A stretch of 64,000 nt of DNA from Aminobacter carboxidus (GCF_014863355.1 NZ_JACZEP010000004.1:186001-250000), one strand, 5' to 3'. Counted from the stretch's first letter, positions 25,094 to 34,627 are shown. Numbers and translations: made by a program. Notes: a model not told the origin generated them from the letters alone.

Positions 25094-25570
25094 CTATCCC
25101 CGCAAATGCGCAAGCGGCACGTGGCCCGGGCCCTTGATATTCTGCAAAACCAGCTGGGTATGGACGTCGCGCACGCCTGACAGCCGCATCAACCGGTGCA
25201 TGACGAAGGCGTTGAGGTCGTCGACGCTCGGGACCATCACATGCAGCAGGAAGTCGTAGTCGCCGGTCATTGTCCAGCAGGCCGAGACCTCGTCCATACG
25301 CTGCACCGCGGCGATGAATTTGTCCGGCGAATCGTCGCTGTGGCTGACCAGCCTGACCTGGACGAAGACCTCGACCATCAGCCCGACCGCACGGCGTCCG
25401 ATACGGGCGGAAAAACCCTTGATGACGCCGGCTTCCTGCAACGCTTCGAAGCGCCGGGCGCAAGGCGTGTTGGACAGGCCGATCTCCTGCGCGATCTCGG
25501 AAACCGGCTTGCGCCCATCGCGCTGGAGAATCTCGAGCATCTTGATCTCGAACTCGTCAAACTGAGGCAT
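25094..25570 (-). CDS. Lrp/AsnC family regulator next to phhA
   Basis: 158 residues: N-terminal winged helix-turn-helix (FEIKMLEILQRDGRKPVSEI, GLSNTPCARRFEALQEAGVI) and a C-terminal RAM ligand-binding domain (VEVFVQVRL, FIAAVQRMDEVSACWTMTGD, YDFLLHVMVPSVDDLNAFV). Start at 25570; a longer in-frame reading to 25657 is unsupported. It is divergent from phenylalanine 4-hydroxylase with a 131-nt shared intergenic region, so it very probably controls phhA in response to an aromatic amino acid. Confidence 0.93.
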   Translation of the reverse strand: MPQFDEFEIKMLEILQRDGRKPVSEIAQEIGLSNTPCARRFEALQEAGVIKGFSARIGRRAVGLMVEVFVQVRLVSHSDDSPDKFIAAVQRMDEVSACWTMTGDYDFLLHVMVPSVDDLNAFVMHRLMRLSGVRDVHTQLVLQNIKGPGHVPLAHLRG

Positions 25571-25701
25571 CTTCACCCTTCCTGAGAACTCCTTGGGTGA
25601 ATATACCTCAAATCGAGAACGAAAGCGCGCAAACAGGTGAATTCCGCTCGACCCCAACGCTTATGATTCCTCATCAAAGCTGTTTCCGGGGAGGATCGGA
25701 T

Positions 25702-26535
25702 ATGAGCGTAAGCGTTCAAGACTATGCACAGGAGTGTGCGGCCCAAGGGCTGCGCGGCGACTACAGCGTCTGCCGGGCGGATTTCACCGTCGAACAGAAG
25801 TACGACTACAGCGCCGCCGAGCAGGATGTGTGGCGTACGCTGTGCGACCGCCAGACCAAGCTGACCCAGCGGCTGGCGCACAAGTCCTATCTCGACGGCA
25901 TGTCGGCGCTCGGCCTGGTCGACCGCATTCCGGATTTTGACGAGGTCAGCGAAAAGCTGCGCAAGCTCTCCGGCTGGGAGATCGTGGCGGTACCTGGCCT
26001 GATTCCGGCGCAACCCTTTTTCGACCATCTCGCCAACCGCCGCTTTCCCGTCACCAACTGGCTCAGGACGCGCGACGAGCTCGACTACATCGTCGAGCCC
26101 GACATGTTCCACGACTTCTTCGGCCACGTGCCGGTGCTGAGCCAGCCAGTGTTCGGCGACTTCATGCAGATGTATGGCGAGAAGGCGACCGATCTCATCG
26201 CGCTCGGCGGCGACGAGATGATCACCCGGCTCTACTGGTACACGGCCGAATACGGGCTGATGCAGGAACCCGGCCAGCCGCTCAAGGCGTTCGGCGCCGG
26301 CCTGATGTCGTCCTTCACCGAACTGCAGTTCGCGGTCGAAAGCTCTGACGCCCATCGGGTGCCGTTCGACATCGAGACGGTGATGCGCACGACCTACGAG
26401 ATCGACAAGTTCCAGCGCGCTTATTTCGTGCTGCCGTCGTTCGAGACGCTGAAGGATGCGTTCCAGAACGGCGATCTGGCCGGCATCATCAAGCGCTGGA
26501 AAGCCGAGCCGCCGCGCGATCCCGCGACGATCTAG
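25702..26535 (+). CDS. phhA: Phenylalanine 4-monooxygenase
   Basis: 277-residue iron- and pterin-dependent aromatic amino acid hydroxylase converting phenylalanine to tyrosine. The facial triad is visible in FHDFFGHVP (two His) and YWYTAEYG (Glu), and LIPAQPFFDHLANRRFPVTN is the family signature. The bacterial form lacks the N-terminal ACT domain, matching this length. ATG 25702 follows GGGGAGGATC. Divergent Lrp/AsnC gene upstream; convergent transporter gene ends 4 nt beyond its stop. No pterin dehydratase gene (phhB) is adjacent. Confidence 0.97.
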   Translation: MSVSVQDYAQECAAQGLRGDYSVCRADFTVEQKYDYSAAEQDVWRTLCDRQTKLTQRLAHKSYLDGMSALGLVDRIPDFDEVSEKLRKLSGWEIVAVPGLIPAQPFFDHLANRRFPVTNWLRTRDELDYIVEPDMFHDFFGHVPVLSQPVFGDFMQMYGEKATDLIALGGDEMITRLYWYTAEYGLMQEPGQPLKAFGAGLMSSFTELQFAVESSDAHRVPFDIETVMRTTYEIDKFQRAYFVLPSFETLKDAFQNGDLAGIIKRWKAEPPRDPATI

Positions 26536-26539
26536 GCTC

Positions 26540-27445
26540 TCAGCCCAAGGCGAGCAGCACCAGGATGCCGCCGACAATCAGCACGCAACCGGCTATCTCG
26601 AGCCGGTTGATGCGCTCACGGAAGAAGAAGACGCTGGACGCGAAGGTGAACAGCATCTCGATCTGGGCGAGCGACTTGACGATCGCCGCCTGCTGCAAGG
26701 TCATTGCCATGAACCAGCCGAACGAGGCCGAGGCGCCGACGAGGCCGGTGAACAGCGCTGGCCGCCAGGCCTTGGCGATGCGCGGCAGCTCGTCGCGCTC
26801 CTTCCAGACAATCCAGGCCAGCATGACCAGCGTCTGGAAGACGATGACCACCGCAAGCGTCACTGCCGCCTGCATCATGAAGTTCGGCCCGCCGAGCGCC
26901 AGCGACGCGGCGCGATAGGCAACGGCCGAAATACCGAAGAACGTTCCCGACGCCAGTCCGATCAGCGCGTTGCGGCTGAGCACCGACGTCACCAGCGTGC
27001 GCGCGGTGAATGCCGTGTGTGCGACCGAGATCAGCATCACGCCGAAGACGCTGATGGCGATGGCAGCGATCGCGCCTGATGTCGCGCGTTCGCCGAGGAA
27101 CAGCAGCCCGAACAAGGCCGCCTGCGCAGGTTCGGTGCGCGAATAGGCGGTGCCAACGGCAAAGTTCCGGAACGAAAACAGGTGGATCAACAGGAAGGTC
27201 GCGGCGATCTGGCCAAAGCCGCCGACCACCGCCCAAATGAAGAACGTCCTGTTCAGGACCGGCAGCTCATAGCCGACGACGAAATGCAGCACGCCGACGA
27301 AGGCGAGCGCGAAGGGAAAACCGAAACCGAAGCGCACGAAAGTGGCGCCGGTCGTGCCCATCACGCCTTTCAGGTGCTTCTGCACCGCCGACCGCAGGTT
27401 CTGCAGGAAGGCGGCAGCAATGGTGATGGGGATCCACAATGGCAT
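26540..27445 (-). CDS. EamA/DMT-superfamily permease
   Basis: 301 residues with about ten hydrophobic segments and a duplicated five-helix EamA unit (FVRFGFGFPFALAFVGV... and the second half ending EIAGCVLIVGGILVLLALG). TEPAQAALFGLLFLGE and IEMLFTFASSVFFFRERI are the paired repeat motifs. Such permeases export amino acids or metabolites; the substrate cannot be told. Converges with phhA, the two stops being separated by 4 nt. Confidence 0.88.
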   Translation of the reverse strand: MPLWIPITIAAAFLQNLRSAVQKHLKGVMGTTGATFVRFGFGFPFALAFVGVLHFVVGYELPVLNRTFFIWAVVGGFGQIAATFLLIHLFSFRNFAVGTAYSRTEPAQAALFGLLFLGERATSGAIAAIAISVFGVMLISVAHTAFTARTLVTSVLSRNALIGLASGTFFGISAVAYRAASLALGGPNFMMQAAVTLAVVIVFQTLVMLAWIVWKERDELPRIAKAWRPALFTGLVGASASFGWFMAMTLQQAAIVKSLAQIEMLFTFASSVFFFRERINRLEIAGCVLIVGGILVLLALG

Positions 27446-27586
27446 GATGGTTCAGTGTCGGCTGGGAGGCGACCGGAGCGGCCGCATGTCCGCATCTACA
27501 GCATCGCCTTGAAATTCGGAATTGATTTCAGCTCGATGCACCAATGCAAAGAATGGCGTGCCCGACCGGGCGCGCCATTCGACCCA

Positions 27587-29083
27587 TTACATCTCTACGG
27601 GAAGCGCCTGTCTGTCGTCGACCGTCTGGCCGCTGCTGCCTTGTGGTGCTGCCGGCTTCAGGAAAAAGACCATTGCCGCAACGAGGGCGAATGCCGCAAT
27701 TTCGTAGATCAGCGCATGCTCCATGGCGGAGACAAAGGCTATGTGCGGATGCTCGCTCGCCCTCCCGTCGAGCGTCGAAAAGAAGATCTGCCCCGTTACC
27801 GCTATGCCAAGCGCAGCACCGATCTGCTGGAAGGCCTGCACTGCGCCCGACCCCGAACCGGCATCGCGCGGCGGCACGGTCGACAGCACGGTCTGGAACA
27901 GCGACGAGATGGCGATGCCCATGCCGAACCCGCACATCAGCAGCGGCAGGACAAAGTGCCAATGGTCGACGGCATCGCCGACGCCGGCGACGACGAAGCG
28001 CAGCCAGCCCATGCCAATGCCCATGACCAGCGCACCGGCGACGATGCGCCGCTGGGGCCAGCGGCTGCCCAGCCGCCCCGAAATGACCGAGGCGATCAGC
28101 ACGCCGATGGGAAACGGCACGGTCGTGAGCCCGGACTGCAACGGCGTCAGCCCGAAACCGGTCTGCAGGAACACGGCCAGCACCAGGAAGAAGCCCGCGA
28201 CGCCCGAAAAGAACGTCATCGTCATCACGGAGCCGAGCAGGAAATTGCCGTTGGTCATCAGGGCCACCGGCAGCAGCTGGCTTTTCTCCCCCTTCGCCCG
28301 CGCCTTCTGATGCAGGAAGAAGCCGGCCATTGCGACGACGGACAGTGCGATCATCACAAAGGTCCACACCGGCCAGCCATAGGCATGGCCCTCGATGAGC
28401 GGGAACACCAGCAGGAAGACAGCCGCACTGGCGATCAGGATGCCGAGCGGATCCTGCGTCAGCTCAGGCCGGCCTGGCATGTCGGGAATGAGTGCCCGCC
28501 CGGCAATCACCGCCAAAATGCCGACCGGGATGTTGACCAGGAAGATCGGCCGCCAGTCGAGGCCAAACAGGTCCGCGCTGATCAGCATGCCACCGGCCAA
28601 GGGGCCGGCGACAGAGGCGAGGCCCGCCGTCAAGCCAAACAAGGAAAAGGCAAAACCGCGTTCCTGCGGTGGAAAGATCACCTGGGTGATCGCCAGCACC
28701 TGCGGCATCATCATTGCGCCCGCGAGCCCCTGCAGCACACGCGCGACGATCAAAGTCGTCATTGTCGGCGCCAGGCCGCACAGGGCGGAGAAGACAGTGA
28801 AACTGGCAACGCCGATCAGAAACAGGCGCTTGCGGCCAACCACGTCGCCGAGCCGGCCAAACGGCAGCAGGCCGAGCGCGAAGGCCAGCACATAGGCCGC
28901 CACCACCCATTCGATCTGGCTGCTCGTCGCGCCAAGCCCTGACTGCAGGCGCGGCAGTGCTACGTTGACGATGGTCACGTCGATCAGGTTCATGAAGCCG
29001 GCCAGCAGCAGGATAGCCATTGCGATCCAGCGCTTGGGGTAGGCATCCTCGGGCGTTGCCGGCGAGCTATGAGCAAATGTCAT
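27587..29083 (-). CDS. DHA2 (EmrB/QacA) family drug:H+ antiporter, MFS
   Basis: 498 residues with about 14 membrane segments. Motif A appears as LPFGRLGDVVGRKRLFLIG, the family D1-like signature as GFMNLIDVTIVNVALPRLQ, and motif C region as GPLAGGMLISADLFGLDWRP. DHA2 proteins expel lipophilic drugs, dyes or bile salts. ATG at 29083 follows AAGGAACCGG. No periplasmic adaptor (EmrA) or TetR gene adjoins, so it probably works alone in the inner membrane. Confidence 0.92.
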   Translation of the reverse strand: MTFAHSSPATPEDAYPKRWIAMAILLLAGFMNLIDVTIVNVALPRLQSGLGATSSQIEWVVAAYVLAFALGLLPFGRLGDVVGRKRLFLIGVASFTVFSALCGLAPTMTTLIVARVLQGLAGAMMMPQVLAITQVIFPPQERGFAFSLFGLTAGLASVAGPLAGGMLISADLFGLDWRPIFLVNIPVGILAVIAGRALIPDMPGRPELTQDPLGILIASAAVFLLVFPLIEGHAYGWPVWTFVMIALSVVAMAGFFLHQKARAKGEKSQLLPVALMTNGNFLLGSVMTMTFFSGVAGFFLVLAVFLQTGFGLTPLQSGLTTVPFPIGVLIASVISGRLGSRWPQRRIVAGALVMGIGMGWLRFVVAGVGDAVDHWHFVLPLLMCGFGMGIAISSLFQTVLSTVPPRDAGSGSGAVQAFQQIGAALGIAVTGQIFFSTLDGRASEHPHIAFVSAMEHALIYEIAAFALVAAMVFFLKPAAPQGSSGQTVDDRQALPVEM

Positions 29084-29459
29084 TTCCGGTTCCTTTGACT
29101 GCCAAGCTGAGCCTGCCCAGGCATGCCCGCGAGGCCGACCAAACGATCAATGCAGCTATCCGCCTTCGAGATCGCATCAAGCATGCGGACGGATGTCGTT
29201 CAGAACCGCCTGAATTCGACAGGCTCGGAAAAAACGTTGCACCAGCCATTTGGCAACATCCGAGAACGACGCGTCGATCTAGAGCGAATCGTTCAGCTTT
29301 CTACATCAGAGCCTAGGTTTGGCGCCGACACGGACGAAATGGCCAGCGTTTTCGCGCAGGTTTTGCGTCGTTGCCGGCAACATCGGTGATCGCCATGCCA
29401 AAAAAGGACGGCGACAAATGCCGTCGTCCCGAGGCAAGCCACGTAAGGTTGGAGCGCCG
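29084..29459. other. Gene-free stretch between the MFS and GGDEF genes
   Basis: 376 nt with no reading frame that resembles a protein family, no clear promoter boxes and no regulator remnant that I can recognise. It should contain the MFS promoter. Confidence 0.5.
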
Positions 29460-30221
29460 TCAGGCCGCTTCAGGCACGCCCATGTCGAAGATGGCGCGGT
29501 TGCGTCCGCGGCGCTTGGCCTCGTAGAGGCGCTTGTCGGCGGCGCGCATCAGTTCCGAGACATTGGCCTCGGACTCGCATCTGGTGCCGCCGATGCTGAC
29601 CGTCAGCGGCACGGCCGGCTCGTCATTGGGCTGGAAGCGCAGCCGCTCGACTTCGCTGCGGATACGCTCGGCGACGAGCTTGGCCTCGTCTTCCGAAGCG
29701 CCGACCAGGAAGGCACCGAATTCCTCGCCGCCGATGCGGCCAAGGATGTCGCCGCTGCGCACGCCGCGGGTGATCGCGGCGGCGATCTGCAGCAGGGCCT
29801 GGTCGCCGGTCAGGTGGCCGAAGCTGTCGTTGATCTGCTTGAAGTGGTCGGCGTCGATGATCAGCAGGGCGCCACGATCCGACTTGCGTCGCGAACCGTC
29901 GAGCGCGGCGAAGAAGTTTTCGCGGTTGAGCATGCCGGTCATCTCGTCGCGACTCGCCTTTTCCGACAGGCGGCGATGGGCGGCGGCGAGCTGGGCGTGG
30001 GCGCGCATCAGATCGTCGTGGGCGAGCTTCAGCTTCCTCTCCTGCAGGAAGGTGAAGAAGCCCAGTGGGGTCGCAATGAACAGCGGACACAGCAAGCACA
30101 TCAGCCAGCCGATAGCACCGACTGTTCCTCCCAGTGCCGGCACGATCGTCAAGACCAGTGCAAGCGAACCCAAGATTGAAACCAAGGTTACAGCGGCTGT
30201 TTTAAGAATGACGATTTTCAT
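29460..30221 (-). CDS. Membrane-bound diguanylate cyclase (GGDEF)
   Basis: 253 residues: two N-terminal membrane helices (about 9-29 and 37-60), a short coiled coil (ERKLKLAHDDLMRAHAQLA), and a GGDEF domain with DEMTGMLNRENFF, IDADHFKQINDSFGH and the active-site loop GRIGGEEF. The GGEEF variant is normally active. An inhibitory-site RxxD (RSGD) lies five residues before it, so product inhibition by c-di-GMP is expected. Start at 30221 follows AGGGAG. A standalone gene; no EAL or PilZ partner adjacent. Confidence 0.92.
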   Translation of the reverse strand: MKIVILKTAAVTLVSILGSLALVLTIVPALGGTVGAIGWLMCLLCPLFIATPLGFFTFLQERKLKLAHDDLMRAHAQLAAAHRRLSEKASRDEMTGMLNRENFFAALDGSRRKSDRGALLIIDADHFKQINDSFGHLTGDQALLQIAAAITRGVRSGDILGRIGGEEFGAFLVGASEDEAKLVAERIRSEVERLRFQPNDEPAVPLTVSIGGTRCESEANVSELMRAADKRLYEAKRRGRNRAIFDMGVPEAA

Positions 30222-30414
30222 TTCGACTCCCTGCCGGTTTTGAAATGCCAGCATCAACTGAAGGTCATCTTTCAGCGGTAGTTAAAATTTGACCCACCTT
30301 GTTGAATTTGGTGTCGTCCGAATTTTGGCCATTGTCGAGTGACAATCTGGCCTCATGCGGGCTGGCCTCATGCGGGCGCTTCCAAAATTCTCGAACCGTG
30401 GCATAAGGGCCGTC

Positions 30415-31125
30415 ATGACCGATATTCCCGATCCTGCCCGCTTCGACCACGTCACCGACTGGGTCTTCGACCTCGACAACACGCTCTATCCGCACCACTC
30501 GAATCTGTTTTCGCAGATCGACGTGAAGATGACGGGTTATGTCGCGGAGCTTCTGACGCTGTCGCGCGAGGACGCGCGCAAGCTGCAGAAAGAGCTCTAT
30601 CTCGAATATGGCACGACGCTGAACGGGCTGATGCAGCGCCACGGCATCGATCCCGATGCGTTCCTCGAGCACGTTCATGACATCGACTATTCCTGGCTGG
30701 TGCCGGATCCGGTGCTGGGTGCAGCGATCCGCCAGTTGCCGGGGCGCAAGTTCATCTTCACCAACGGCAATCGCAGCCATGCCGAGCGCACCGCGCGCCA
30801 GTTGGGCATCCTCGACCATTTTGACGACATCTTCGACATCGTCGCTGCCGGCTTGACCCCCAAGCCGGCGCGCCAGCCCTATGAGACCTTCGCCGCCCTG
30901 CACAAGGTCACCGGCGCCAACGCCGTGATGTTCGAGGACCTGGCGCGCAATCTTTCGGTGCCCAAGGCGCTCGGCATGACCACGGTGCTGATCGTGCCGC
31001 GTAACTTCGAGCCGACATTCTCCGAGATATGGGAAAGTGATCCGACCCACGAGGACGACGTCGACTTCGTCACCGACGATCTCGCGACCTTCCTAACGAC
31101 GATCGTCGAGGCCAACGCGGCTTGA
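30415..31125 (+). CDS. Pyrimidine 5'-nucleotidase, HAD family
   Basis: 236 residues of the SDT1/YjjG-like HAD phosphatase group: motif I WVFDLDNTLYP, cap region with HHSNLFSQID, motif II FIFTNGNRSHAE, motif III Lys in PKPARQPYE and motif IV FEDLARNLSVPKALGM. The group dephosphorylates pyrimidine nucleotides. In related rhizobia this gene lies between argB and dapD, as here. ATG at 30415. Its TGA overlaps the TTG start of the DUF817 gene. An imperfect 14-nt direct repeat (GGCCTCATGCGGGC twice) lies upstream near 30351-30378. Confidence 0.92.
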   Translation: MTDIPDPARFDHVTDWVFDLDNTLYPHHSNLFSQIDVKMTGYVAELLTLSREDARKLQKELYLEYGTTLNGLMQRHGIDPDAFLEHVHDIDYSWLVPDPVLGAAIRQLPGRKFIFTNGNRSHAERTARQLGILDHFDDIFDIVAAGLTPKPARQPYETFAALHKVTGANAVMFEDLARNLSVPKALGMTTVLIVPRNFEPTFSEIWESDPTHEDDVDFVTDDLATFLTTIVEANAA

Positions 31126-32111
31126 GCCGCTTCACTTCCGTCGAGGCGCGGATCGATGCGGCAGCACATGCCGTGCTCGACCGCCTGCCCCGCGGAGGCT
31201 TCTACGGCGCGCTTGTCGAATTCCTGGTCTTCGGGCTGAAGCAGGCCTGGGCCTGCCTGTTCGGCGGCGCCATGCTGGCGCTGATCATGGCGACCAAGCT
31301 GTGGTGGCCGCAAGAATCAGGACTGGCGCGCTACGACTTCCTGTTCGTCTCGGCTGTCGCCATCCAGTTGGCCATGCTGGCGCTCAGGCTGGAAAAACCA
31401 TCCGAGGCCAAGGTCATCCTGATCTTCCACATCGTCGGCACGGCGATGGAGATCTTCAAGACGTCGGCCGGCTCCTGGGCCTATCCGGAAGAGAACTTCT
31501 TCCGCATCGGCGGCGTACCGCTGTTTTCCGGCTTCATGTATGCAGCGGTCGGTTCGTATCTCGCCCGCGTCAGCCGCATCTTCGACATGCGCTACACCTC
31601 CTATCCGCCACTATGGGCGACGATGCTTTTGTGCGCGGCGATCTACGTCAATTTCTTTGCTCACCACTTCACCATCGACATCCGCTACGGCCTGTTTGTC
31701 ATCACGGCGGTGCTCTATTTCCGCACGGTGGTGCATTACCGCGTCTTCCGCTTCCGCCACCGCATGCCGCTGCTGCTTGGTTTCCTTTTGGTCGCGCTGT
31801 TCATCTGGTTCGCCGAGAACATCGGCACCTGGTCGCGCGCCTGGATCTATCCCGGCCAGCACGACGGCTGGACGCCGGTTTCGATCCAGAAGCTCGGCGC
31901 CTGGTATTTGCTGATGATCATTTCGTTCGTGCTGGTGACGCTGGTCCACCGGCCACGGCCGATGGACACAAGCTCAAAGGCTGTAGAACTTGGCGATGAT
32001 GTCCCAGGCCTCGTCGGCAGTGTCGACAAAGTCGATGATGTCCTGGTCGCCGGGCGAGACCGTGCCTTGCTCGGCGAGGAAATCGAGATCAATCGCACGT
32101 TGCCAGAATGA
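31122..32111 (+). CDS. DUF817 family integral membrane protein
   Basis: 329 residues with about seven to eight membrane helices and DUF817 blocks TSAGSWAYPEENFFRIGGVP, LFSGFMYAAVGSYLARVSRI and FAENIGTWSRAWIYPGQHDG. Function unknown. Translation starts at TTG 31122, overlapping the TGA of the nucleotidase gene (TTGA). After the last helix and HRPRPMDTSSK the frame stays open for a further 45 codons that run antisense through the 3' end of the LOG gene, a 138-nt overlap; this tail (to NRTLPE) is shadow-coded and unlikely to be an ancestral part of the protein. Confidence 0.88.
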   Translation: MSRFTSVEARIDAAAHAVLDRLPRGGFYGALVEFLVFGLKQAWACLFGGAMLALIMATKLWWPQESGLARYDFLFVSAVAIQLAMLALRLEKPSEAKVILIFHIVGTAMEIFKTSAGSWAYPEENFFRIGGVPLFSGFMYAAVGSYLARVSRIFDMRYTSYPPLWATMLLCAAIYVNFFAHHFTIDIRYGLFVITAVLYFRTVVHYRVFRFRHRMPLLLGFLLVALFIWFAENIGTWSRAWIYPGQHDGWTPVSIQKLGAWYLLMIISFVLVTLVHRPRPMDTSSKAVELGDDVPGLVGSVDKVDDVLVAGRDRALLGEEIEINRTLPE

Positions 32112-32813
32112 CTTGCCAAACAGGATGATTGGCACGCGCTCCATGCGTCCGGTCTGGATCAGCGTCAGCGTCTCGAAGAATTCGTCCATCGTGCCGAAGC
32201 CGCCGGGGAACACCGCGACAGCCTTGGCGCGCATGACGAAATGCATCTTGCGGATTGCGAAATAGTGGAAGTTGAAGCACAGCTCCGGCGTCACGTAGAT
32301 ATTGGGTGCCTGCTCGTGCGGCAAGACGATGTTGAGGCCGATAGACGGTGCTCCGACATCGTCGGCGCCGCGATTGCCGGCCTCCATGACACCAGGGCCA
32401 CCACCGGTGACGACGACGAACTCGCGGTAGTAGGAAGCGGCCGAATGCTGCGAGCACAGGCGGGCGAACTTGCGCGCTTCCTCGTAATAGCGGCTGTTGG
32501 CCTCGAGGTTCTTGCGCTGCGTTTCGTTTTTGGCCGCCCACGCCTCGCCGCCTGGCTCGGGAATGCGCGCGCCGCCAAACAGGATGACCGTCGAGCGGAT
32601 GCCTCGCTCGGCAAGAATCATCTCGGTCTTCAGCAGTTCGAGCTGCAGCCGCACCGGGCGCAGCTCGCGCTGGGTCATGAAGTCTTCGTCGTTCCAGGCA
32701 AGCCGGTAGGTCGAGGCGCGGGTCTGCGGCGTATCGGGCACGCTCTTGGCGCGCTCCAGGTCTTCGTCGGAGTGCGGCAGCGGCGTCCAGCCAGCCTTGT
32801 CCATTGGATTCAT
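31974..32813 (-). CDS. LOG-family phosphoribohydrolase (TIGR00730-type)
   Basis: 279 residues with the LOG signature PGGFGTMDEFFETL (PGGxGTxxE) plus VVTGGGPGVMEAGNRGADD and the conserved Arg in FAIRKMHFVMRA. LOG proteins release cytokinin-like bases or other nucleobases from their 5'-monophosphates; the long N-terminal region before ILFGGARIP marks the longer bacterial group. In plant-associated bacteria it may relate to cytokinin production or simply to nucleotide salvage. Its last 138 nt overlap the DUF817 reading frame in antisense. Confidence 0.9.
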   Translation of the reverse strand: MNPMDKAGWTPLPHSDEDLERAKSVPDTPQTRASTYRLAWNDEDFMTQRELRPVRLQLELLKTEMILAERGIRSTVILFGGARIPEPGGEAWAAKNETQRKNLEANSRYYEEARKFARLCSQHSAASYYREFVVVTGGGPGVMEAGNRGADDVGAPSIGLNIVLPHEQAPNIYVTPELCFNFHYFAIRKMHFVMRAKAVAVFPGGFGTMDEFFETLTLIQTGRMERVPIILFGKSFWQRAIDLDFLAEQGTVSPGDQDIIDFVDTADEAWDIIAKFYSL

Positions 32814-32956
32814 GATTTACTCGGCCTCAAATTTCGTTACCCGCGACATTCCGCGGCGTCACCGCGATTGACCCCCAGATAAGCCTGAAATAGGGTCCGC
32901 GCGATTTTGTGCCAGCTTAGAAGCCTTAACCTTAACGGCACGTAACGGAGATGTTT

Positions 32957-33811
32957 ATGTCGAAGCCCGATCTCGCTAGCCTCGAAAAGACCATCGACAA
33001 GGCGTTCGAGGAACGCGACGGCATTTCGACGTCGACCCGTGGCGAAGTCCGCGAAGCCATCGAGACAGCGCTCGATCTGCTCGACAAGGGCACCGCGCGC
33101 GTCGCGCAGCGCCAGGACGACGGCAAGTGGCAGGTCAACCAGTGGCTCAAGAAGGCCGTGCTGCTGTCGTTCCGCCTCAACCCGATGGAGCTGATCTCGG
33201 GTGCGCCCGGCGGCGCCTCGTGGTGGGACAAGGTGCCGTCGAAGTTTGACGGCTGGGGCGCAGTCGACTTCGAAAAGGCCGGCTTCCGCGCCGTGCCTTC
33301 GGCCGTCGTGCGCAAGTCGGCCTTCGTTGCGCCAGGTGCCGTGCTGATGCCGTCCTTCGTCAATGTCGGCGCCTATGTCGACACCGGCACCATGGTCGAC
33401 ACCTGGGCCTCGGTCGGCTCCTGCGCCCAGATCGGCAAGAACGTGCACCTGTCCGGCGGCGTCGGCATTGGCGGCGTGCTGGAGCCGATGCAGGCCGGCC
33501 CGACGATCATCGAGGACAACTGCTTCATCGGCGCCCGTTCGGAAGTCGTCGAGGGCTGCATCGTGCGTGAAGGCTCGGTGCTCGGCATGGGCGTGTTCAT
33601 CGGCCAGTCGACCAAGATCGTCGACCGCGCCACCGGTGAAATCTTCTACGGCGAAGTGCCGGCCAATTCGGTGGTTGTCGCAGGCTCCCTGCCGGGCAAG
33701 CCGCTGCCCAACGGCGATGCCGGCCCGAGCCTCTATTGCGCCGTCATCGTCAAGCGCGTCGACGCCAAGACCCGCTCCAAGACCTTGATCAACGAACTGC
33801 TCAGAGATTGA
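32957..33811 (+). CDS. dapD: Tetrahydrodipicolinate N-succinyltransferase
   Basis: 284-residue trimeric left-handed beta-helix acyltransferase that succinylates tetrahydrodipicolinate in lysine/diaminopimelate synthesis. The N-terminal helical domain ([17 protein letters not shown]) precedes hexapeptide repeats ([39 protein letters not shown]). GGAG is 6 nt before ATG 32957 and abuts the upstream ATG 32951, so 32957 is preferred. dapE lies 2.7 kb downstream on the same strand. Confidence 0.97.
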   Translation: MSKPDLASLEKTIDKAFEERDGISTSTRGEVREAIETALDLLDKGTARVAQRQDDGKWQVNQWLKKAVLLSFRLNPMELISGAPGGASWWDKVPSKFDGWGAVDFEKAGFRAVPSAVVRKSAFVAPGAVLMPSFVNVGAYVDTGTMVDTWASVGSCAQIGKNVHLSGGVGIGGVLEPMQAGPTIIEDNCFIGARSEVVEGCIVREGSVLGMGVFIGQSTKIVDRATGEIFYGEVPANSVVVAGSLPGKPLPNGDAGPSLYCAVIVKRVDAKTRSKTLINELLRD

Positions 33812-33886
33812 TCTTTCGCTGAATCCGAAGCAACGTCGGGCTGGCGCGCGAGGGGCGCGCCGGCATTCAAGCTTCGGAGGGGTGAC

Positions 33887-34240
33887 ATGGACTGGAAGTA
33901 TCTTCTGACCAGCTTCGACGGTCGCATCAACCGCGCCAAATTCTGGGCCGGCATCGGCGTCATGATCGCCGTCAGCATCGTCGCCAACCTGCTCGACATG
34001 ATGCTCGGGCTCGACATCGGCGGCTCAGGTGCCGGCGTGATCAGCATCATCGTCACCATCGGCATGATTTATTTCGCGCTGGCAATCTATGCCAAACGCT
34101 GGCATGACCGCGACAAGTCGGGCTGGTGGAGCCTGATCGCACTCGTGCCCGTCATCGGCGCCATCTGGATCCTGGTCGAACTTGGCATCCTCGAAGGCAC
34201 CAGGGGCGCCAACCAATTCGGACCGGACCCTCTTGCCTGA
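33887..34240 (+). CDS. DUF805 membrane protein, first of a tandem pair
   Basis: 117 residues with three to four membrane helices. The DUF805 hallmarks are FDGRINRAKFW near the N-terminus, AKRWHDRDKSGWW in the middle and GANQFGPDP at the end. Function unknown; relatives are widespread inner-membrane proteins. Starts after CGGAGGGGTGAC. A GGCGCGC/GCGCGCC inverted repeat lies in the gap after dapD (around 33842-33860). Overlaps the next DUF805 gene by 8 nt. Confidence 0.88.
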   Translation: MDWKYLLTSFDGRINRAKFWAGIGVMIAVSIVANLLDMMLGLDIGGSGAGVISIIVTIGMIYFALAIYAKRWHDRDKSGWWSLIALVPVIGAIWILVELGILEGTRGANQFGPDPLA

Positions 34241-34604
34241 CAAATCCCAGCTTTTCTGGTTGTTCTTCCGCTTCTCGGGCCGCGTCAACCGCGCGGCCTA
34301 TCTGCTCGGCTTCCTGCTGATGCTGGTGGTGATGTCGTTCCCGCTCTACCAGTTCATGCGTGTGCACCCCGAAAGCGGCGCAGCGCAGGTCTGGTCGATG
34401 CTGTTTGGCCTGACCTTCCTGATCTTCCTGTGGGCACACATCGCCTTCAGCGTCAAACGCCTGCACGACTTCGACAAGCCCGGCCTGTTTGCGGTTGCGC
34501 TGTTCATCCCGGTGGTTTCGGTCTTCGCCTTCATCGCGCTGTGTCTGTTCCCGGGCACACCGGGTCCGAACCAGTTCGGCGACCACACCAACGCGCCACA
34601 ATAA
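34233..34604 (+). CDS. DUF805 membrane protein, second of a tandem pair
   Basis: About 123 residues with the same DUF805 pattern as its neighbour: FRFSGRVNRAAYL, VKRLHDFDKPGLF and PGPNQFGDH, and four membrane helices. The two genes are an old tandem duplication. I place the start at TTG 34233, which overlaps the end of the first gene by 8 nt; longer starts would remove the overlap logic and lack a ribosome site. Function unknown. Confidence 0.8.
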   Translation: MPDKSQLFWLFFRFSGRVNRAAYLLGFLLMLVVMSFPLYQFMRVHPESGAAQVWSMLFGLTFLIFLWAHIAFSVKRLHDFDKPGLFAVALFIPVVSVFAFIALCLFPGTPGPNQFGDHTNAPQ

Positions 34605-34627
34605 TCGCAGGCGAAGGGCCGAGTGCG

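Noticed and set aside
30351-30378. Direct repeat GGCCTCATGCGGGC before the nucleotidase gene
   Set aside because: Only two short imperfect units; probably chance slippage and not a defined regulatory element.
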